Origin: Dallia pectoralis
Taxonomy: Eukaryota > Chordata > Actinopteri > Esociformes > Umbridae
Length of the DNA stretch: 64,000 bases
Assembly: GCA_029465975.1 (NCBI GenBank)
Contig: CM055728.1
Location: forward strand, 2,562,330 to 2,626,329
Direction of reading: 5' to 3'
Each line of letters opens with the position of its first letter. Within the stretch, counting starts at the first letter, position 1. The notes under the pieces are model-generated. The model saw nothing but the letters and a program-made list of their open reading frames with translations, searched no databases and had not been told where the DNA came from. Of the stretch, positions 1 through 10,967 are shown piece by piece. Both the position numbers and the translations under genes were made by a program.

Positions 1-480
1 CTAATTGCGCCGGTTTGATTTTGTCAATTCTGAACCAATCCTGGAACCCTGAGTTTGTTCAGCTACCATCATGGTACAGGCCCCAGGTAGGTGCAGGCAA
101 TGATTTGAAAAGAAGAGAATACCAACACGCTGCAGCCCCTGTAGGTTAAAAGTAAAATAACCCCAGTGAAGTGGTTGAATACGTATGCAAGTAACCTACA
201 TCTGTATATTATTTTTATTTCACATTATATTTTCCAACATAAAACCAATCTCACCACCAAAATGTTCATTAACATTCCAACAAAAAATCCACGTCCTAGC
301 GCAGCAGGCTTGCTCTCATTTGGATCATGGACACCTATATGTGTGTGTGTGTGTTTGTCTGTAATTACTTGGAAACCAGCTTCTGGTCTCTGTTTTATTG
401 ATGAAGCAACGCTTCAGGCTAAGGGTAATTTACTTTTACACCTTAACACACATTCTGCTGTAGTGGCACATGTTCACACG
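1..480. repeat. Left flank arm of a large inverted repeat
   Basis: This stretch is the reverse complement of 3153-3631 with small differences (for example an extra short insertion near 60-70). The two arms read toward each other and enclose a minisatellite and an assembly gap. The arm may continue to the left, outside the window. No coding function is seen; short open frames here are chance. The words around 'catggtacaggcccc' recur in both arms and again, slightly changed, near 4334, which suggests they belong to the ends of a DNA transposon. Confidence 0.9.
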
Positions 481-1954
481 TGTTAATGCTACATTAGCCC
501 AACACACAAACACATCAGATGTTAATGCTACATTAGCCCAACACACAAACCCATCAGATGTTAATGCTACATTAGCCCAACAGACAAACCCATCAGGTGT
601 TAATGCTACATTAGCCCAACACACAAACCCATCAAGTGTTAATGCTACATTAGCCCAACACACAAACCCATCAGGTGTTAATGCTACATTAGCCCAACAC
701 ACAAACCCATCAAGTATTAATGCTACATTAGCCCAACACACAAACCCATCAGATGTTAATGCTACATTAGCCTAACACACAAACCCATCAGGTGTTAATG
801 CTACATTAGCCCAACACACAAACTCATCAGATGTTAATACTACATTAACACAACACACAAACCCATCAAGTGTTAATGCTACATTAGCCCAACACACAAA
901 CCCATCAAGTGTTAATGCTACATTAGCCCAACACACAAACCCATCAGATGTTAATGCTACATTAGCCCAACACACAAACCCATCAGATGTTAATGCTACA
1001 TTAACCCAACACACAAACTCATCAGGTGTTAATGCTACATTAGCCCAACACACAAACACATCAGGTGTTAATGCTACATTAGCCCAACACACAAACCCAT
1101 CAGGTGTTAATGCTACATTAGCCCAACACACAAACCCATCAAGTGTTAATGCTACATTAGCCCAACACACAAACCCATCAAGTGTTAATGCTACATTAGC
1201 CCAACACACAAACCCATCAGATGTTAATGCTACATTAGCCTAACACACAAACCCATCAGGTGTTAATGCTACATTAGCCCAACACACAAACTCATCAGAT
1301 GTTAATGCTACATTAGCCTAACACACAAACACATCAGATGTTAATGCTACATTAGCCCAACACACAAACCCATCAGGTGTTAATATCAGATAGCACAACA
1401 CACAAACCCATCAGGTAGCCAAACAAACAAAAACCCATCAGGTGTTAATGCTACATTAGCCAAACACACAAACCCATCCCAACACACAAACCCATCAGGT
1501 GTTAATGCTACATTAGCCCAACACACAAACTAATCAGGTGTTAATGCTACATTAGCCCAACACACAAACTAATCAGGTGTTAATGCTACATTAGCCTAAC
1601 ACACAAACCCATCAGGTGTTAATACTACATTAGCCAAACACACAAACTCATCAGGTGTTAATGCTACATTAGCCCAACACACAAACCCATCAGGTGTTAA
1701 TGCTACATTAGCCCAACACACAAACCCATCAAGTATTAATGCTACATTAGCCCAACACACAAACCCATCAGATGTTAATGCTACATTAGCCTAACACACA
1801 AACCCATCAGGTGTTAATGCTACATTAGCCCAACACACAAACCCATCAGGTGTTAATGCTACATTAGCCCAACACACAAACCCATCAAGTGTTAATGCTA
1901 CATTAGCCCAACACACAAACCCATCAGATGTTAATGCTACATTAGCCCAACACA
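480..1954 (+). repeat. 39-bp minisatellite, forward orientation
   Basis: Tandem copies of a 39-bp unit containing 'tgttaatgctacattagccc' followed by 'aacacacaaacccatcagg'. About 37 copies are seen before the gap, with single-base variants (cagg, cagatg, caag) and a disturbed zone at 1384-1490 where units are truncated. Because 39 is a multiple of three, frames stay open (peptide VNATLAQHTNPSG), but this is a by-product and not a gene. Confidence 0.95.
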
Positions 1955-2454
1955 NNNNNNNNNNNNNNNNNNNNNNNNNNNNNNNNNNNNNNNNNNNNNN
2001 NNNNNNNNNNNNNNNNNNNNNNNNNNNNNNNNNNNNNNNNNNNNNNNNNNNNNNNNNNNNNNNNNNNNNNNNNNNNNNNNNNNNNNNNNNNNNNNNNNNN
2101 NNNNNNNNNNNNNNNNNNNNNNNNNNNNNNNNNNNNNNNNNNNNNNNNNNNNNNNNNNNNNNNNNNNNNNNNNNNNNNNNNNNNNNNNNNNNNNNNNNNN
2201 NNNNNNNNNNNNNNNNNNNNNNNNNNNNNNNNNNNNNNNNNNNNNNNNNNNNNNNNNNNNNNNNNNNNNNNNNNNNNNNNNNNNNNNNNNNNNNNNNNNN
2301 NNNNNNNNNNNNNNNNNNNNNNNNNNNNNNNNNNNNNNNNNNNNNNNNNNNNNNNNNNNNNNNNNNNNNNNNNNNNNNNNNNNNNNNNNNNNNNNNNNNN
2401 NNNNNNNNNNNNNNNNNNNNNNNNNNNNNNNNNNNNNNNNNNNNNNNNNNNNNN
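1955..2454. other. Assembly gap (500 N)
   Basis: Exactly 500 N, a conventional placeholder for a gap of unknown size. It lies at the point where the minisatellite changes orientation. Confidence 0.99.
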
Positions 2455-3152
2455 GGTTTGTGTGTTGGGCTAATGTAGCATTAACACTTGATGGGTTTGT
2501 GTGTTGGGCTAATGTAGCATTAACACCTGATGGGTTTGTGTGTTGGGCTAATGTAGCATTAACACCTGATGTGTTTGTGTGTTGGGCTAATGTAGCATTA
2601 ACACCTGATGAGTTTGTGTGTGTTGGGTTAATGTAGCATTAACATCTGATGGGTTTGTGTGTTAAATAATGTAGCATTAACATCTGATGGGTTTGTGTGT
2701 TGGGCTAATGTAGCATTAACACTTTATGTGGGTTTGTGTGTTGGGCTAATGTAGCATTAACACTTGATGGGTTTGTGTGTTGTGTTAATGTAGTATTAAC
2801 ATCTGATGAGTTTGTGTGTTGGGCTAATGTAGCATTAACACCTGATGGGTTTGTGTGTTAGGCTAATGTAGCATTAACATCTGATGGGTTTGTGTGGCAA
2901 TAATGTAGCATTAATACTTGATGGGTTTGTGTGTTGGGCTAATGGCATTAACACCTGATGGGTTTTGTGTGTTGGGCTAATGTAAGCATTAACACTTGAT
3001 GGGTTTGTGTGTTGGGCTAATGTGGCATTAACGCCTGATGGGTTTGTCTGTTGGGCTAATGTAGCATTAACATCTGATGGGTTTTGTGTGTTTGGGCTAA
3101 TGTAGCATTAACATCTGATGTGTTTGTGTGTTGGGCTAATGTAGCATTAACA
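2455..3152 (-). repeat. 39-bp minisatellite, inverted orientation
   Basis: The same 39-bp unit as 480-1954 but on the opposite strand, about 18 copies, more indel-rich than the left array (for example at 2660, 2895 and 2940). Confidence 0.95.
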
Positions 3153-3631
3153 CGTGTGAACATGTGCCACTACAGCAGAATGTGTGTTAAGGTGTAAAAA
3201 GTAAATTACCCTTAGCCTGAGCGTTGCTTCATCAATAAAACAGAGACCAGAAGCTGGTTTCCAAGTAATTACAGACAAACACACACACACACATATGGGT
3301 GTCCATGATCCAAATGAGAGCAAGCCTGCTTGCGCTAGGACGATGGATTTTTTGTTGGAATGTTAATGAACATTTTGGTGGTGAGATTGGTTTTATGTTG
3401 GAAAATATAATGTGAAATAAAAAATAATATACAGATGTGAGGTTACTTGCATACGTATTCAACCACTTCACTGGGGTTATTTACTTTTAACCTACAGGGG
3501 CCACGCGGTGTTGGTATTCTCTTCTTTTTCAAATCATTGCCTGCACCTACCTGGGGCCTGTACCATGACTGAACAAACTCAGGGTTCCAGGATTGGTTCA
3601 GAGTGACAAAAATCAAACCGGCGCAATTAGG
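3153..3631. repeat. Right flank arm of the inverted repeat
   Basis: Reverse complement of 1-480. It includes the short (ca)n tract at 3278-3292 that pairs with the (gt)n tract at 339-353, so even a microsatellite is mirrored. Divergence between arms is a few percent by eye. Confidence 0.9.
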
Positions 3632-4379
3632 CTTTATTGTGCGATGAGCGCAGCTCAGCAACACTTTGTCAACCCAGCCTTTGATCCTTAAACTCCTGAT
3701 TACTCCGCGCGCGTGCACATAAAGTAACGTCGGCACCGAACAACCAATCACCGTTCGACCAATGGATATGGGGGCGAAGCAATATATTTTGTGTCCCCGG
3801 AGGAGCAAAAGAGAAATTAATATTCAGAAATATGAAAGAATATAAAAATGTTTTCAAGCACGCAGTAACACCGTCTCTGCTGTCAAAGCAAGAGAACAAT
3901 TTTTGGAGGATCATTGCTGATTGTTAATGCCTAAGTTAAAGAAATACATTTCATAGGCGATTAATGTAAATAATGATTTCAGGCTAATCTATTGAAAATG
4001 AATGAAATGAGAAAATGTGTGTATTCATATATATATATATATATATATATATAATGTGTGTGTGTAAAAATGTGAAGCCATTGCAACAGAGATCAGAAGC
4101 TAGGAATTAATTACGTCACCTTTATATGTCTTTGGTCACCGCTGATTGGTCCAACTTCTGACTTAGATCTCGAATGCAGAACATAGCCTGCCCCGGAGCA
4201 GGTTAGCCGTGCAACGTCAGATACCATGGCAACGAATACCGATTGAACGAGCTACTTACATGGTAACTAAAAGCCAGGGTTGGGAAACTTAACTGGAAAC
4301 ATAGCTGGCTAGCCACCAAAACCAGCTTCATGGTACAGGCTCCCTGCTGTCCCAGGTCTGAAATAAGTCAGGCATTTGA
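3632..4379. other. Non-coding; probable DNA-transposon end, (AT)n microsatellite
   Basis: No gene seen. An (AT)n tract lies at about 4027-4053, followed by (TG)n. The words 'ttcatggtacaggctccc' near 4330-4347 resemble 'catcatggtacaggcccc' inside the inverted-repeat arms. The whole 1-4350 block may therefore be one composite element, but I cannot define its ends. Confidence 0.3.
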
Positions 4380-5690
4380 GGTCTAGAGTTGAAAAAATCT
4401 TTTATATAATCTCATATTGTCAAGCCACCTTTTCTTGTAATAAAAGGCTTTAAGTCTGTTTAGTATATACCAGTTTTAAGTCATTTTGGTCCATTCTTCT
4501 TAGGAGATTTTATTCAGGATGTTCAAGGTGGTTTCATGTTGTATTTGGAAGACGGTCTTATAAAAGTGCCACAGATTGTCATCAGGATTGAGATCAGGAC
4601 ACTGACTGGACCACAGTAGAGCTGTGACGACTAGAACGACTAGTCGTCCTCTTTTCGTTATTTTTGTTGAAAACTGTTTGACTTAGCACTGACAAATGCA
4701 CAAATGCAATGTTTTCAACTTGCCCTCGTTTAGATCATTTGTATTTGTATTTAGTTCCTCTTTCTGGGTTTGTGTGCAGTTTATTGGTTGATGTTACATC
4801 TGTGTAGGTGAGTGTTATATGTGGTACTGTCACTGTTTTTGTAATTTAGTTGTCGCTATCAAGCGCACTTTATTTTCAATTCAGTGTATAGTTTTGTTCG
4901 TTGCATTGGTTTATTTATTTTTAAATAACCTCAACAAGATTCAGCTCGGCGTTTGGTTCCTTTCAACCTGCACCACACACGTTCTTTGTGACAGGTGTAC
5001 TTTTTGTACTTGAGCCACTTCAATGTTTCTTTATCCTTGTGCTTGGGACCGGTGTATTGGTGAAAGTTGAATTTACTCATTTTATTTTCAAACTTCTGCA
5101 GCCTTTACCTGTATTTTTGCTCCATCCATTCTTCCATCGGTTTTCCCAAGATTCCCAGTCTCTGCCTATGAGAAGCATCTCCAAATCACGATGCTGCTAC
5201 CACCATACTTCACAATCAGGAAGGCAGTGCTAGACTTGCACCACACATAGTGCTTTGAGTTCTGACCAAAAGCTCTATCTGGATGCTTTCCCACTCCAAA
5301 CACTTTTTCGCACATCGCAGCTGGGTCTCTCGTGCTTTCAGATGGTACTTTTTAGTAATGGGTTGTTTTCCCACATTCCAATGCAGAGCTCTCGATATGG
5401 TTGCCTCATTATCCCACTCCTAGTCACTGAACTCATAGTTACTTAAAAAATATTCTTAGCTTCTCTCACCAATGTCTCCCTTGTTTGAGCTATGAGTGTT
5501 TTAGGTCTGCTATGCCTGGGTTCGATGATACGGCTTTCAGTTCCTGGTTATTGAACAATGCTTTCTGGGATATGCAATCACTTGGGACTTCCCAAATCAA
5601 AGCATCATTTTATCTACTAATTCTGTAGAAGGGCTTGTGGTCTTCCTTGTCCTCAGAGGCCTTCATTTTCCTTTGATTGATAGTCTCTAT
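4380..5690 (-). mobile_element. Degenerate Tc1/mariner-like remnant
   Basis: Two stretches (about 4450-4612 and 5100-5450) read, on the minus strand, like decayed Tc1-family transposase DNA, with wording such as 'gatgctgctaccaccatac' near 5190. They are separated by about 490 bp that begins with palindromic 'cgactagaacgactagtcg', possibly a later hAT-like insertion. There are no intact frames. The family assignment rests on recollection of similar fish repeats and is tentative. Confidence 0.4.
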
Positions 5691-6479
5691 GTAACGAAGT
5701 TGAAAATGCACTTTATTAATCCCAATTTCAATTTATGTTTAATTGTATTGTCATATTATATTTTAAATCATTATTTAATAATTTGTTGATTTTGTGAATT
5801 TTATCTTATTAAGTCTAATTTATTTATTTAATGCTATTGTTTCCGGTGGAGATGTCGTTTCCGATTGCGACTATTGTGTCCCTTCGAAGTTGCCGTAGAT
5901 GCCATTTCTTCCTCACAATACCGTTTTGTATTGCTGAGGTAAGTTGCATGTAAAATGCTGCGGTGTTATATTATTGTTTTCTTCGAACCCTTCACTATTT
6001 ATTTGCCTCTAGGTTAATGCAATATTAAATAATATGTTTTGTTATATGATGAAACTGTTGTATGGCGAAATGTAAAGTTTAAGGTGCTTTTGTTGAACTT
6101 TTCTTTTCGCGCCATATTTGTGTTGCTTCTGTGTAGGGAAAATAATGGAGGTTCAGCGTTTCACATTGAGTGTATAAATTATATTATCTAAAGTTTAGGG
6201 CAGAGGTGCAGATAAAGGAAATCACATGTAAGAAGTCAATCAATGTATTATTGTCTTCTGCAGAGAATAAATGGTCAAAAGTCATCAGCTGAGGTTCTCC
6301 TTCTTCGTACGCTAAACACATCCGTTACATCTAGATAAAATGTCAGATTAAAATGTTTTAGTACCATTTGTGGTGCAATAAGATAACTGATTATGGGTTT
6401 ACAATTAGCATGGACATGTAGTTTTAGCAATTTCTGACAGCGAAGGCTGTGTGCTGAAATGGCAGCCTGTTAGCAAGCA
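5691..6479. other. No feature recognised
   Basis: AT-rich single-copy-looking DNA without a convincing reading frame, RNA gene or tandem repeat. Confidence 0.5.
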
Positions 6480-7125
6480 AGTTTATTTATATAGCACAAT
6501 TCATACATAGAAGCAATTCAATGTGTGTTACAGAGGGAAATATTAATAAAAAAATAAAATACATGCATTTTATATTTATAACAACCTGTAATGCTGAAGT
6601 GACGGCATATGCAACCTAGGGCTCCCCTGTGGGAGAACGCTGGGCAGAGCCATCTACACAAAACCTGTTTACCACCAGGGTCACTACATTACACCCTTTG
6701 GCCCAGCAGTCTTTAGAACTTCAGATCTTTTATGTATACATTACAGGTATTCATTTATGCCATGCATCAGAATAAAAACAAATAAAAACATCAATTCAAT
6801 GAGCAAAAGAAAATTAAAATAGACTTAACAGTGTGAAAAAGTTTATGAATAGAAAATTTAAACAGACTTAACAGTGTGATAAAGTCTTAGCGCTCAGTCA
6901 TATGCTTGCAAAAAGAGAAATGTTTTTAGCCTGGCTTTAAAAATTGATACATTTTGGGCACGTCTAAGATCTTCTGGTAATTTATTCCAGTTGCATGCAG
7001 CGTAACTTCTGAATGCAGCTTCACCATGTTTAGTTTTGACTCTGGGCTCCACTAGCGGTCCTGAGTTCAGTGATCTGAGTGCCCTGCTTAGTTTATAATG
7101 CTCAAACATATCAGAAATGTACGGG
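6480..7125 (-). mobile_element. L2/Rex1-like LINE, 3' fragment (C-terminus and 3' UTR)
   Basis: On the minus strand 6894-7109 encodes a peptide with 'NWNKLPEDLRRAQNVSIFK' and ends 'LKTFLFLQAYD'. This is the typical C-terminal tail of L2/Rex1/Jockey-superfamily LINE reverse transcriptases. The AT-rich DNA down to about 6480, with 'tttatttatatagcac', fits a 3' UTR. It is interrupted at 7125 by an LTR element, and the LINE resumes at 10340. The three parts (6480-7125, 10340-10934, 14297-14760) read collinearly on the minus strand. Confidence 0.75.
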
Positions 7126-7499
7126 TGTCACGATTGGTGTGGTGGCGTTGCTACACGGACATATTTCGGTGATGCACTTCCTTGTTTACGTTTGTCTCAC
7201 GGCTGTTTGTAATTATAATCATGAGGGATATAAAGGGTCGCTAGCAAGTCACTCCTTGCTTAGCATTATTCTATGTCACGCTGGTTTAGAGGTGAGTGCT
7301 GTTTACGTGTGCTGTTGCTACTGTGGGTTTTTGTATTCGTATTATAAGACGCGACACGCGCACTTTGTTTTCATTAGCCCAGTTAGCCCTTTTCGCCGTT
7401 CTCGGTTTGTTTTATGTTATGTAAAATAAACGTGTATTGGAACAGATCAACTGGCTCTGCACATGGCTTCCACCGCATTACGCCGCTCCATACATGACA
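7126..7499 (+). repeat. 5' LTR of element 1
   Basis: 374 bp, TG...CA. It contains 'gggatataaagg' (TATA-like, near 7227) and 'aaaataaacgtg' (polyadenylation-like, near 7423). It differs from the 3' LTR by a few bases and small indels. Confidence 0.93.
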
Positions 7500-7501
7500 G
7501 A

Positions 7502-7747
7502 ATGCTAAGCCACCCAAGAAGCCCGCAGAGCCGGACGGTGAGTGGATTCCTCGGAGGGGCAAGCTATAGCGCTCCGAGGTATGAAGCTCACCGTCAACCC
7601 ACGGAGCAGCAGGAGCAGCGCTACACCTGGCAGGGTGATTGGGGGTCCGACTCCCTCTCCTCGGATGATGAGGAGGCAGTCTACGAGCGAGTGGAGGAGG
7701 ACTCCTGGAAGACGCCCTGCTATGGGATCCCGTCCTCAGTCGACTAG
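7502..7747 (+). CDS. Short leading ORF of LTR element 1, unrecognised
   Basis: The ATG lies two bases after the 5' LTR, exactly as in LTR element 2 (ATG at 22539). The 81-residue product starts MLSHPRSPQSR, has an acidic stretch 'SDSLSSDDEEAVYERVEED' and ends at a TAG at 7745. I recognise no gag or enzyme domain. The acidic leader followed by repeat-coding DNA matches the layout of element 2, where the leader reads 'EAEDSEPEDESEDEEYLEG'. It could be a decayed gag N-terminus; function unknown. Confidence 0.5.
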   Translation: MLSHPRSPQSRTVSGFLGGASYSAPRYEAHRQPTEQQEQRYTWQGDWGSDSLSSDDEEAVYERVEEDSWKTPCYGIPSSVD

Positions 7748-7984
7748 TCCCCGCAACATCGGACGTCGGCTGGGGCGGGCAGAGGACACCGCCCACTGTT
7801 CCGGGGCTGCAGCCAGGGCCAGCAAGAGCCCTGGAGCTACAGCCACTACCCCCACCGTGGGAAGACCCTTTCCGACCACCTACCTCCGGGACAGAGAAAT
7901 CCCGGAGGGGTTACATAAGCAGCCCCCGGCTGTCATTAGGCGTGGTGGAAGGCATGGCTGGACTTTCAAGATCTGACGCCAGAG

Positions 7985-8305
7985 ATCGCCTCCGCCACGC
8001 CTGCGCCCGAGATGGCTTCAGCTACGCCTGTGCCCGAGATGGCCTCAGCTACGCCTGTGCCCGAGATGGCCTCAGCTACGCCTGCGCCTGAGATGGCCTC
8101 AGCTACGCCTGCGCCCGAGATGGCCTCAGCTACGCCTGCGCCCGAGATGGCCTCAGCTACGCCTGCGCCCGAGATGGCCTCAGCTACGCCTGCGCCGAGA
8201 TGGCCTCAGCTACGCCTGCGCCCGAGATGGCCTCAGCTACGCCTGCGCCCGAGATGGCCTCAGCTACGCCTGTGCCCGAGATGGCCTCAGCTACGCCAGC
8301 GCCGA
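7985..8305 (+). repeat. 27-bp coding-type minisatellite (MASATPAPE)
   Basis: About 12 copies of a 27-bp unit encoding the nonapeptide MASATPAPE or MASATPVPE. It is the first of four successive arrays inside LTR element 1, each with a different unit length but all keeping an ATGGC(C/T) core. Confidence 0.92.
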
Positions 8306-8965
8306 GATGGCTGCCGCCGTCTCGCCAGCGTCCACGATGGCTCCCGCCGTCACGCCAGCGCCCACGATGGCTGTTGCCGTCACGCCAGCGCCCACGATGG
8401 CTGTTGCCCGTCACGCCAGCGCCCAAGATGTCTGTTGCCGTCACGCCAGCGCCCAAGATGGCTGTTGCCGTCACGCCAGCGTCCAAGATGGCTGTTGCCG
8501 TCACGCCAGCGCTCAAGATGGCTGCCGTCGCCACGCCAGCGCCCAAGATGGCTGCCGCCGTCACGCCAGCGCCCACGATGGTCCCCGCCGTCACGCCAGC
8601 GCCCAAGATGGCTGTTGCCGTCACGCCAGCGCCCAAGATGGCTGTTGCCGTCTTCACGCCAGCGCCCAAGATGGCCGCCGCCGTCACGCCAGCGTCCACG
8701 ATGGCCCCGCTGTCACGCCAGCGCCCAAGATGGCTGCCACCGTCCCGCCAGCGTCCACGATGGCTCCCGCCGTTCCGCCAGCGCTCAAGATGGCTGCCGT
8801 GTCTCCGCCAGCGCCCAAGATGGCTGCCGCTGTCTCGCCAGCGTCCACGAGGGCTCCGCCGTCACGCCAGCGCTCAAGATGGCTGTTGCCGTCACGCCAG
8901 CGCTCAAGGTGGTTGCCGTCGTCACGCCAGCGCCCAAGATGGCTGTTGCCGTCACGCCGCCGCCC
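8306..8965 (+). repeat. 30-bp minisatellite (MAVAVTPAPK type)
   Basis: About 22 copies of a 30-bp unit containing 'aagatggctg' and 'tcacgccagcgccc'. One-base slips (for example near 8290 and 8400) move the repeat peptide between frames, so no single frame runs cleanly through. The motif AAGATGGCTGCC resembles a YY1 binding site. Confidence 0.9.
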
Positions 8966-9160
8966 ACAATGGCTGCCGCATCGCGCCCACAATGGCTGCC
9001 GCATCGCCGCCCACAATGGCTGCCGCATCGCCGCCCACAATGGCTGCCGCACGCCGCCCACAATGGCTGCCGCCACGATGGCCGCCGCCACGCCGCCCAC
9101 AATGGCTGCCGCATGGCCGCCGCCGCCCACAATGGCTGCCGATGGCCGCCCCCACGGGGC
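8966..9160 (+). repeat. About 24-bp minisatellite (MAAASPPT type)
   Basis: About 8 copies with 'cacaatggctgccgcatcgc'. This is a transitional array between the 30-bp and the final 24-bp arrays. Confidence 0.85.
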
Positions 9161-9780
9161 CGCGCCACGACGACGCTCACGATGCCGCCGCCACACGACG
9201 GACGCTCACGATGGCCGCCACGACGCCACGCTCACGATGGCCGCCGCCACGGCGACGCGCTCCCGATGGCCGCCGCCACTACGCCACTACGCTCCCGATG
9301 GCCGCCGCCCGACTACGCTCCCGATGGCCGCCGCCACGACTACGCTCCCGATGGCCGCCGCCACGACTACGCTCCCGATGGCCGCCGCCACGGCCGCCGC
9401 TACGCTCACGATGGCCGCCGCCACGCTCCCTACGCTCACGATGGCCGCCGCCACGACTACGCTCACGATGGCCGCCGCCACGACTACGCTCACGATGGCC
9501 GCCGCCCGACTACGCCACGATGGCCGCCGCCACGACTACGCCAACGATGGCCGCCGTCCACGCCCACGATGGCCGCCGCCACGTCGCCCACGATGGCCGC
9601 CGCCACGCCGCCCACGATGGCCGCCGCCACGTCGCCCACGATGGCCGCCGCCACGCCGCCCACGATGGCCGCCGCCACGTCGCCCACGATGGCCGCCGCC
9701 ACGTCGCCCACGAGGGCCTCCGCCACGTCGCCCACGAGGGCCGCCGCCACGTCGCCCACGATGGCCGCCGCTACAACGCA
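9161..9780 (+). repeat. 24-bp minisatellite (MAAATSPT type)
   Basis: Roughly 25 copies with 'acgatggccgccgccacg', very GC-rich. The unit 'gccgccacgatgg' is close to an ideal Kozak start context. The array is followed by a unique tail and then the polypurine tract and 3' LTR. Confidence 0.92.
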
Positions 9781-9957
9781 CTCTCAGCCGCACTAGATGG
9801 CGGCCTCTCAGCCCACCGAGGCCTATTCAGGGCTGGACCTGCGGTCCTGGACTGACCCTTTTGGGTTTGACTGTGGGTTCTCTCCCTGTTGCTCCCTTGT
9901 TTTGTTTTTGTGTTTCCGTTCGGCTATCTGGGGAGCTAGCCTTTTAGTGGGGGATAC

Positions 9958-10334
9958 TGTCACGATTGGTGTGGTGGCGTTGCTACACGGACATATTTCG
10001 GTGATGCACTTCCTTGTTTACGTTTGTCTCACGGCTGTTTGTAATTATAATCATGAGGGATATAAAGGGGTCGCTAGCAAGTCACTCCTTGCTTAGCATT
10101 ATTCTATGTCACGCTGGTTTAGAGGTGAGTGCTGTTTACGTGTGCTGTTGCTACTGTGGGTTTTTTGTATTCGTATTATAAGACGCGACACACGCACTTT
10201 GTTTTCATTAGCCCAGTTAGCCCTTTTTCGCCGTTCTCGGTTTGTTTTATGTTATGTAAAATAAACGTGTATTGGAACAGATCAACTGGCTCTGCACATG
10301 GCTTCCACCGCATTACGCCGCTCCATACATGACA
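9958..10334 (+). repeat. 3' LTR of element 1
   Basis: 377 bp, near-identical to 7126-7499. It is followed directly by the target duplication 'acggg'. Confidence 0.93.
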
Positions 10335-10339
10335 ACGGG

Positions 10340-10934
10340 CCCAGTCCGTTCAGAGATTTATAGACTACTAGCAAAACTTTAAAATCTATTCTGTAACTAA
10401 CTGGAAGCCAGTGCAAAGATTTAAGAACCGGCGTGATGTGTTGGTCTTTTTTAGGGGCTGGAGAATCCAGTTCTTTCCTAATATTAGTTATTTCATTTTT
10501 GTTGCCAAACACAATAATCTCTGTTTTATTTTGGTTTACTTGTAGACAATTTTGGTTCATCCAGTCATGTAAGTCCTATGGTGAGGTCGGAAGCCTGATT
10601 GGAATTTGTCTAAGAGACCGTTTGAGTTCCCAAATTTGCTGAGTTGATTGAAGACCACCTTCTCAATAATATTGGCGATAAAAGGTAGATTTGAGACTGG
10701 TCTATAGTTGTTCAAAATAGTTTCATCCAGTGTTCTCTTTTTTAATTGCGGTTTAATGGCAGCTGTTTTTAGTGACGTTGGGAAAATCCCTAATTGTAAA
10801 GAGCTATTAACTATTTGCTGCAAAATGTAATGTATTGAGTTAAAAATAGTTTTTAAAAAGTCTGTTGGTAGTGTGTCAAGACAACATGTGGAAGCTTTAA
10901 GATGTCCAACTGTTTCTTCTAGGGTTTTTAGGTC
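10340..10934 (-). mobile_element. L2/Rex1-like LINE, middle fragment
   Basis: The minus strand encodes 'LNNYRPVSNLPFIANIIEKV' and 'FQSGFRPHHRT', which are reverse transcriptase fingers motifs of L2/Rex1-type LINEs. It then jumps to 'NQNCLQVNQNKTEIIVFG' and 'LKSLHWLPVSYRIDFK'. The palm with the FADD motif is missing, so this copy was internally deleted before or apart from the two insertions that split it. Confidence 0.8.
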
Positions 10935-10967
10935 TTCATCTTCATCTTCATCTTCATCTTCAACCGC

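Larger units (their letters stand above)
7126..10334 (+). mobile_element. Non-autonomous LTR retrotransposon 1 (complete, nested in a LINE)
   Basis: It is bounded by two near-identical LTRs (7126-7499 and 9958-10334), both starting TGTCACG and ending ATGACA. A 5-bp target duplication 'acggg' lies at 7121-7125 and 10335-10339. A purine-rich 'agtgggggatac' tract lies just before the 3' LTR, as in Ty3/gypsy-type elements. The 2.46-kb interior has no protease, reverse transcriptase or integrase. It has a short leading frame and then GC-rich tandem arrays, so the element must rely on enzymes from elsewhere. It sits inside an older LINE. The near identity of the LTRs suggests recent insertion. Confidence 0.92.

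Noticed and set aside
436..1209. Open frames on both strands reading VNATLAQHTNPSG or CWANVALTPDGFV repeats
   Set aside because: They follow from a 39-bp period and are mirrored beyond the gap; no start context or unique flank supports translation.
8184..9855. A collagen- or mucin-like host gene
   Set aside because: The frames lie wholly between two LTRs with a target duplication, so they belong to the retroelement.
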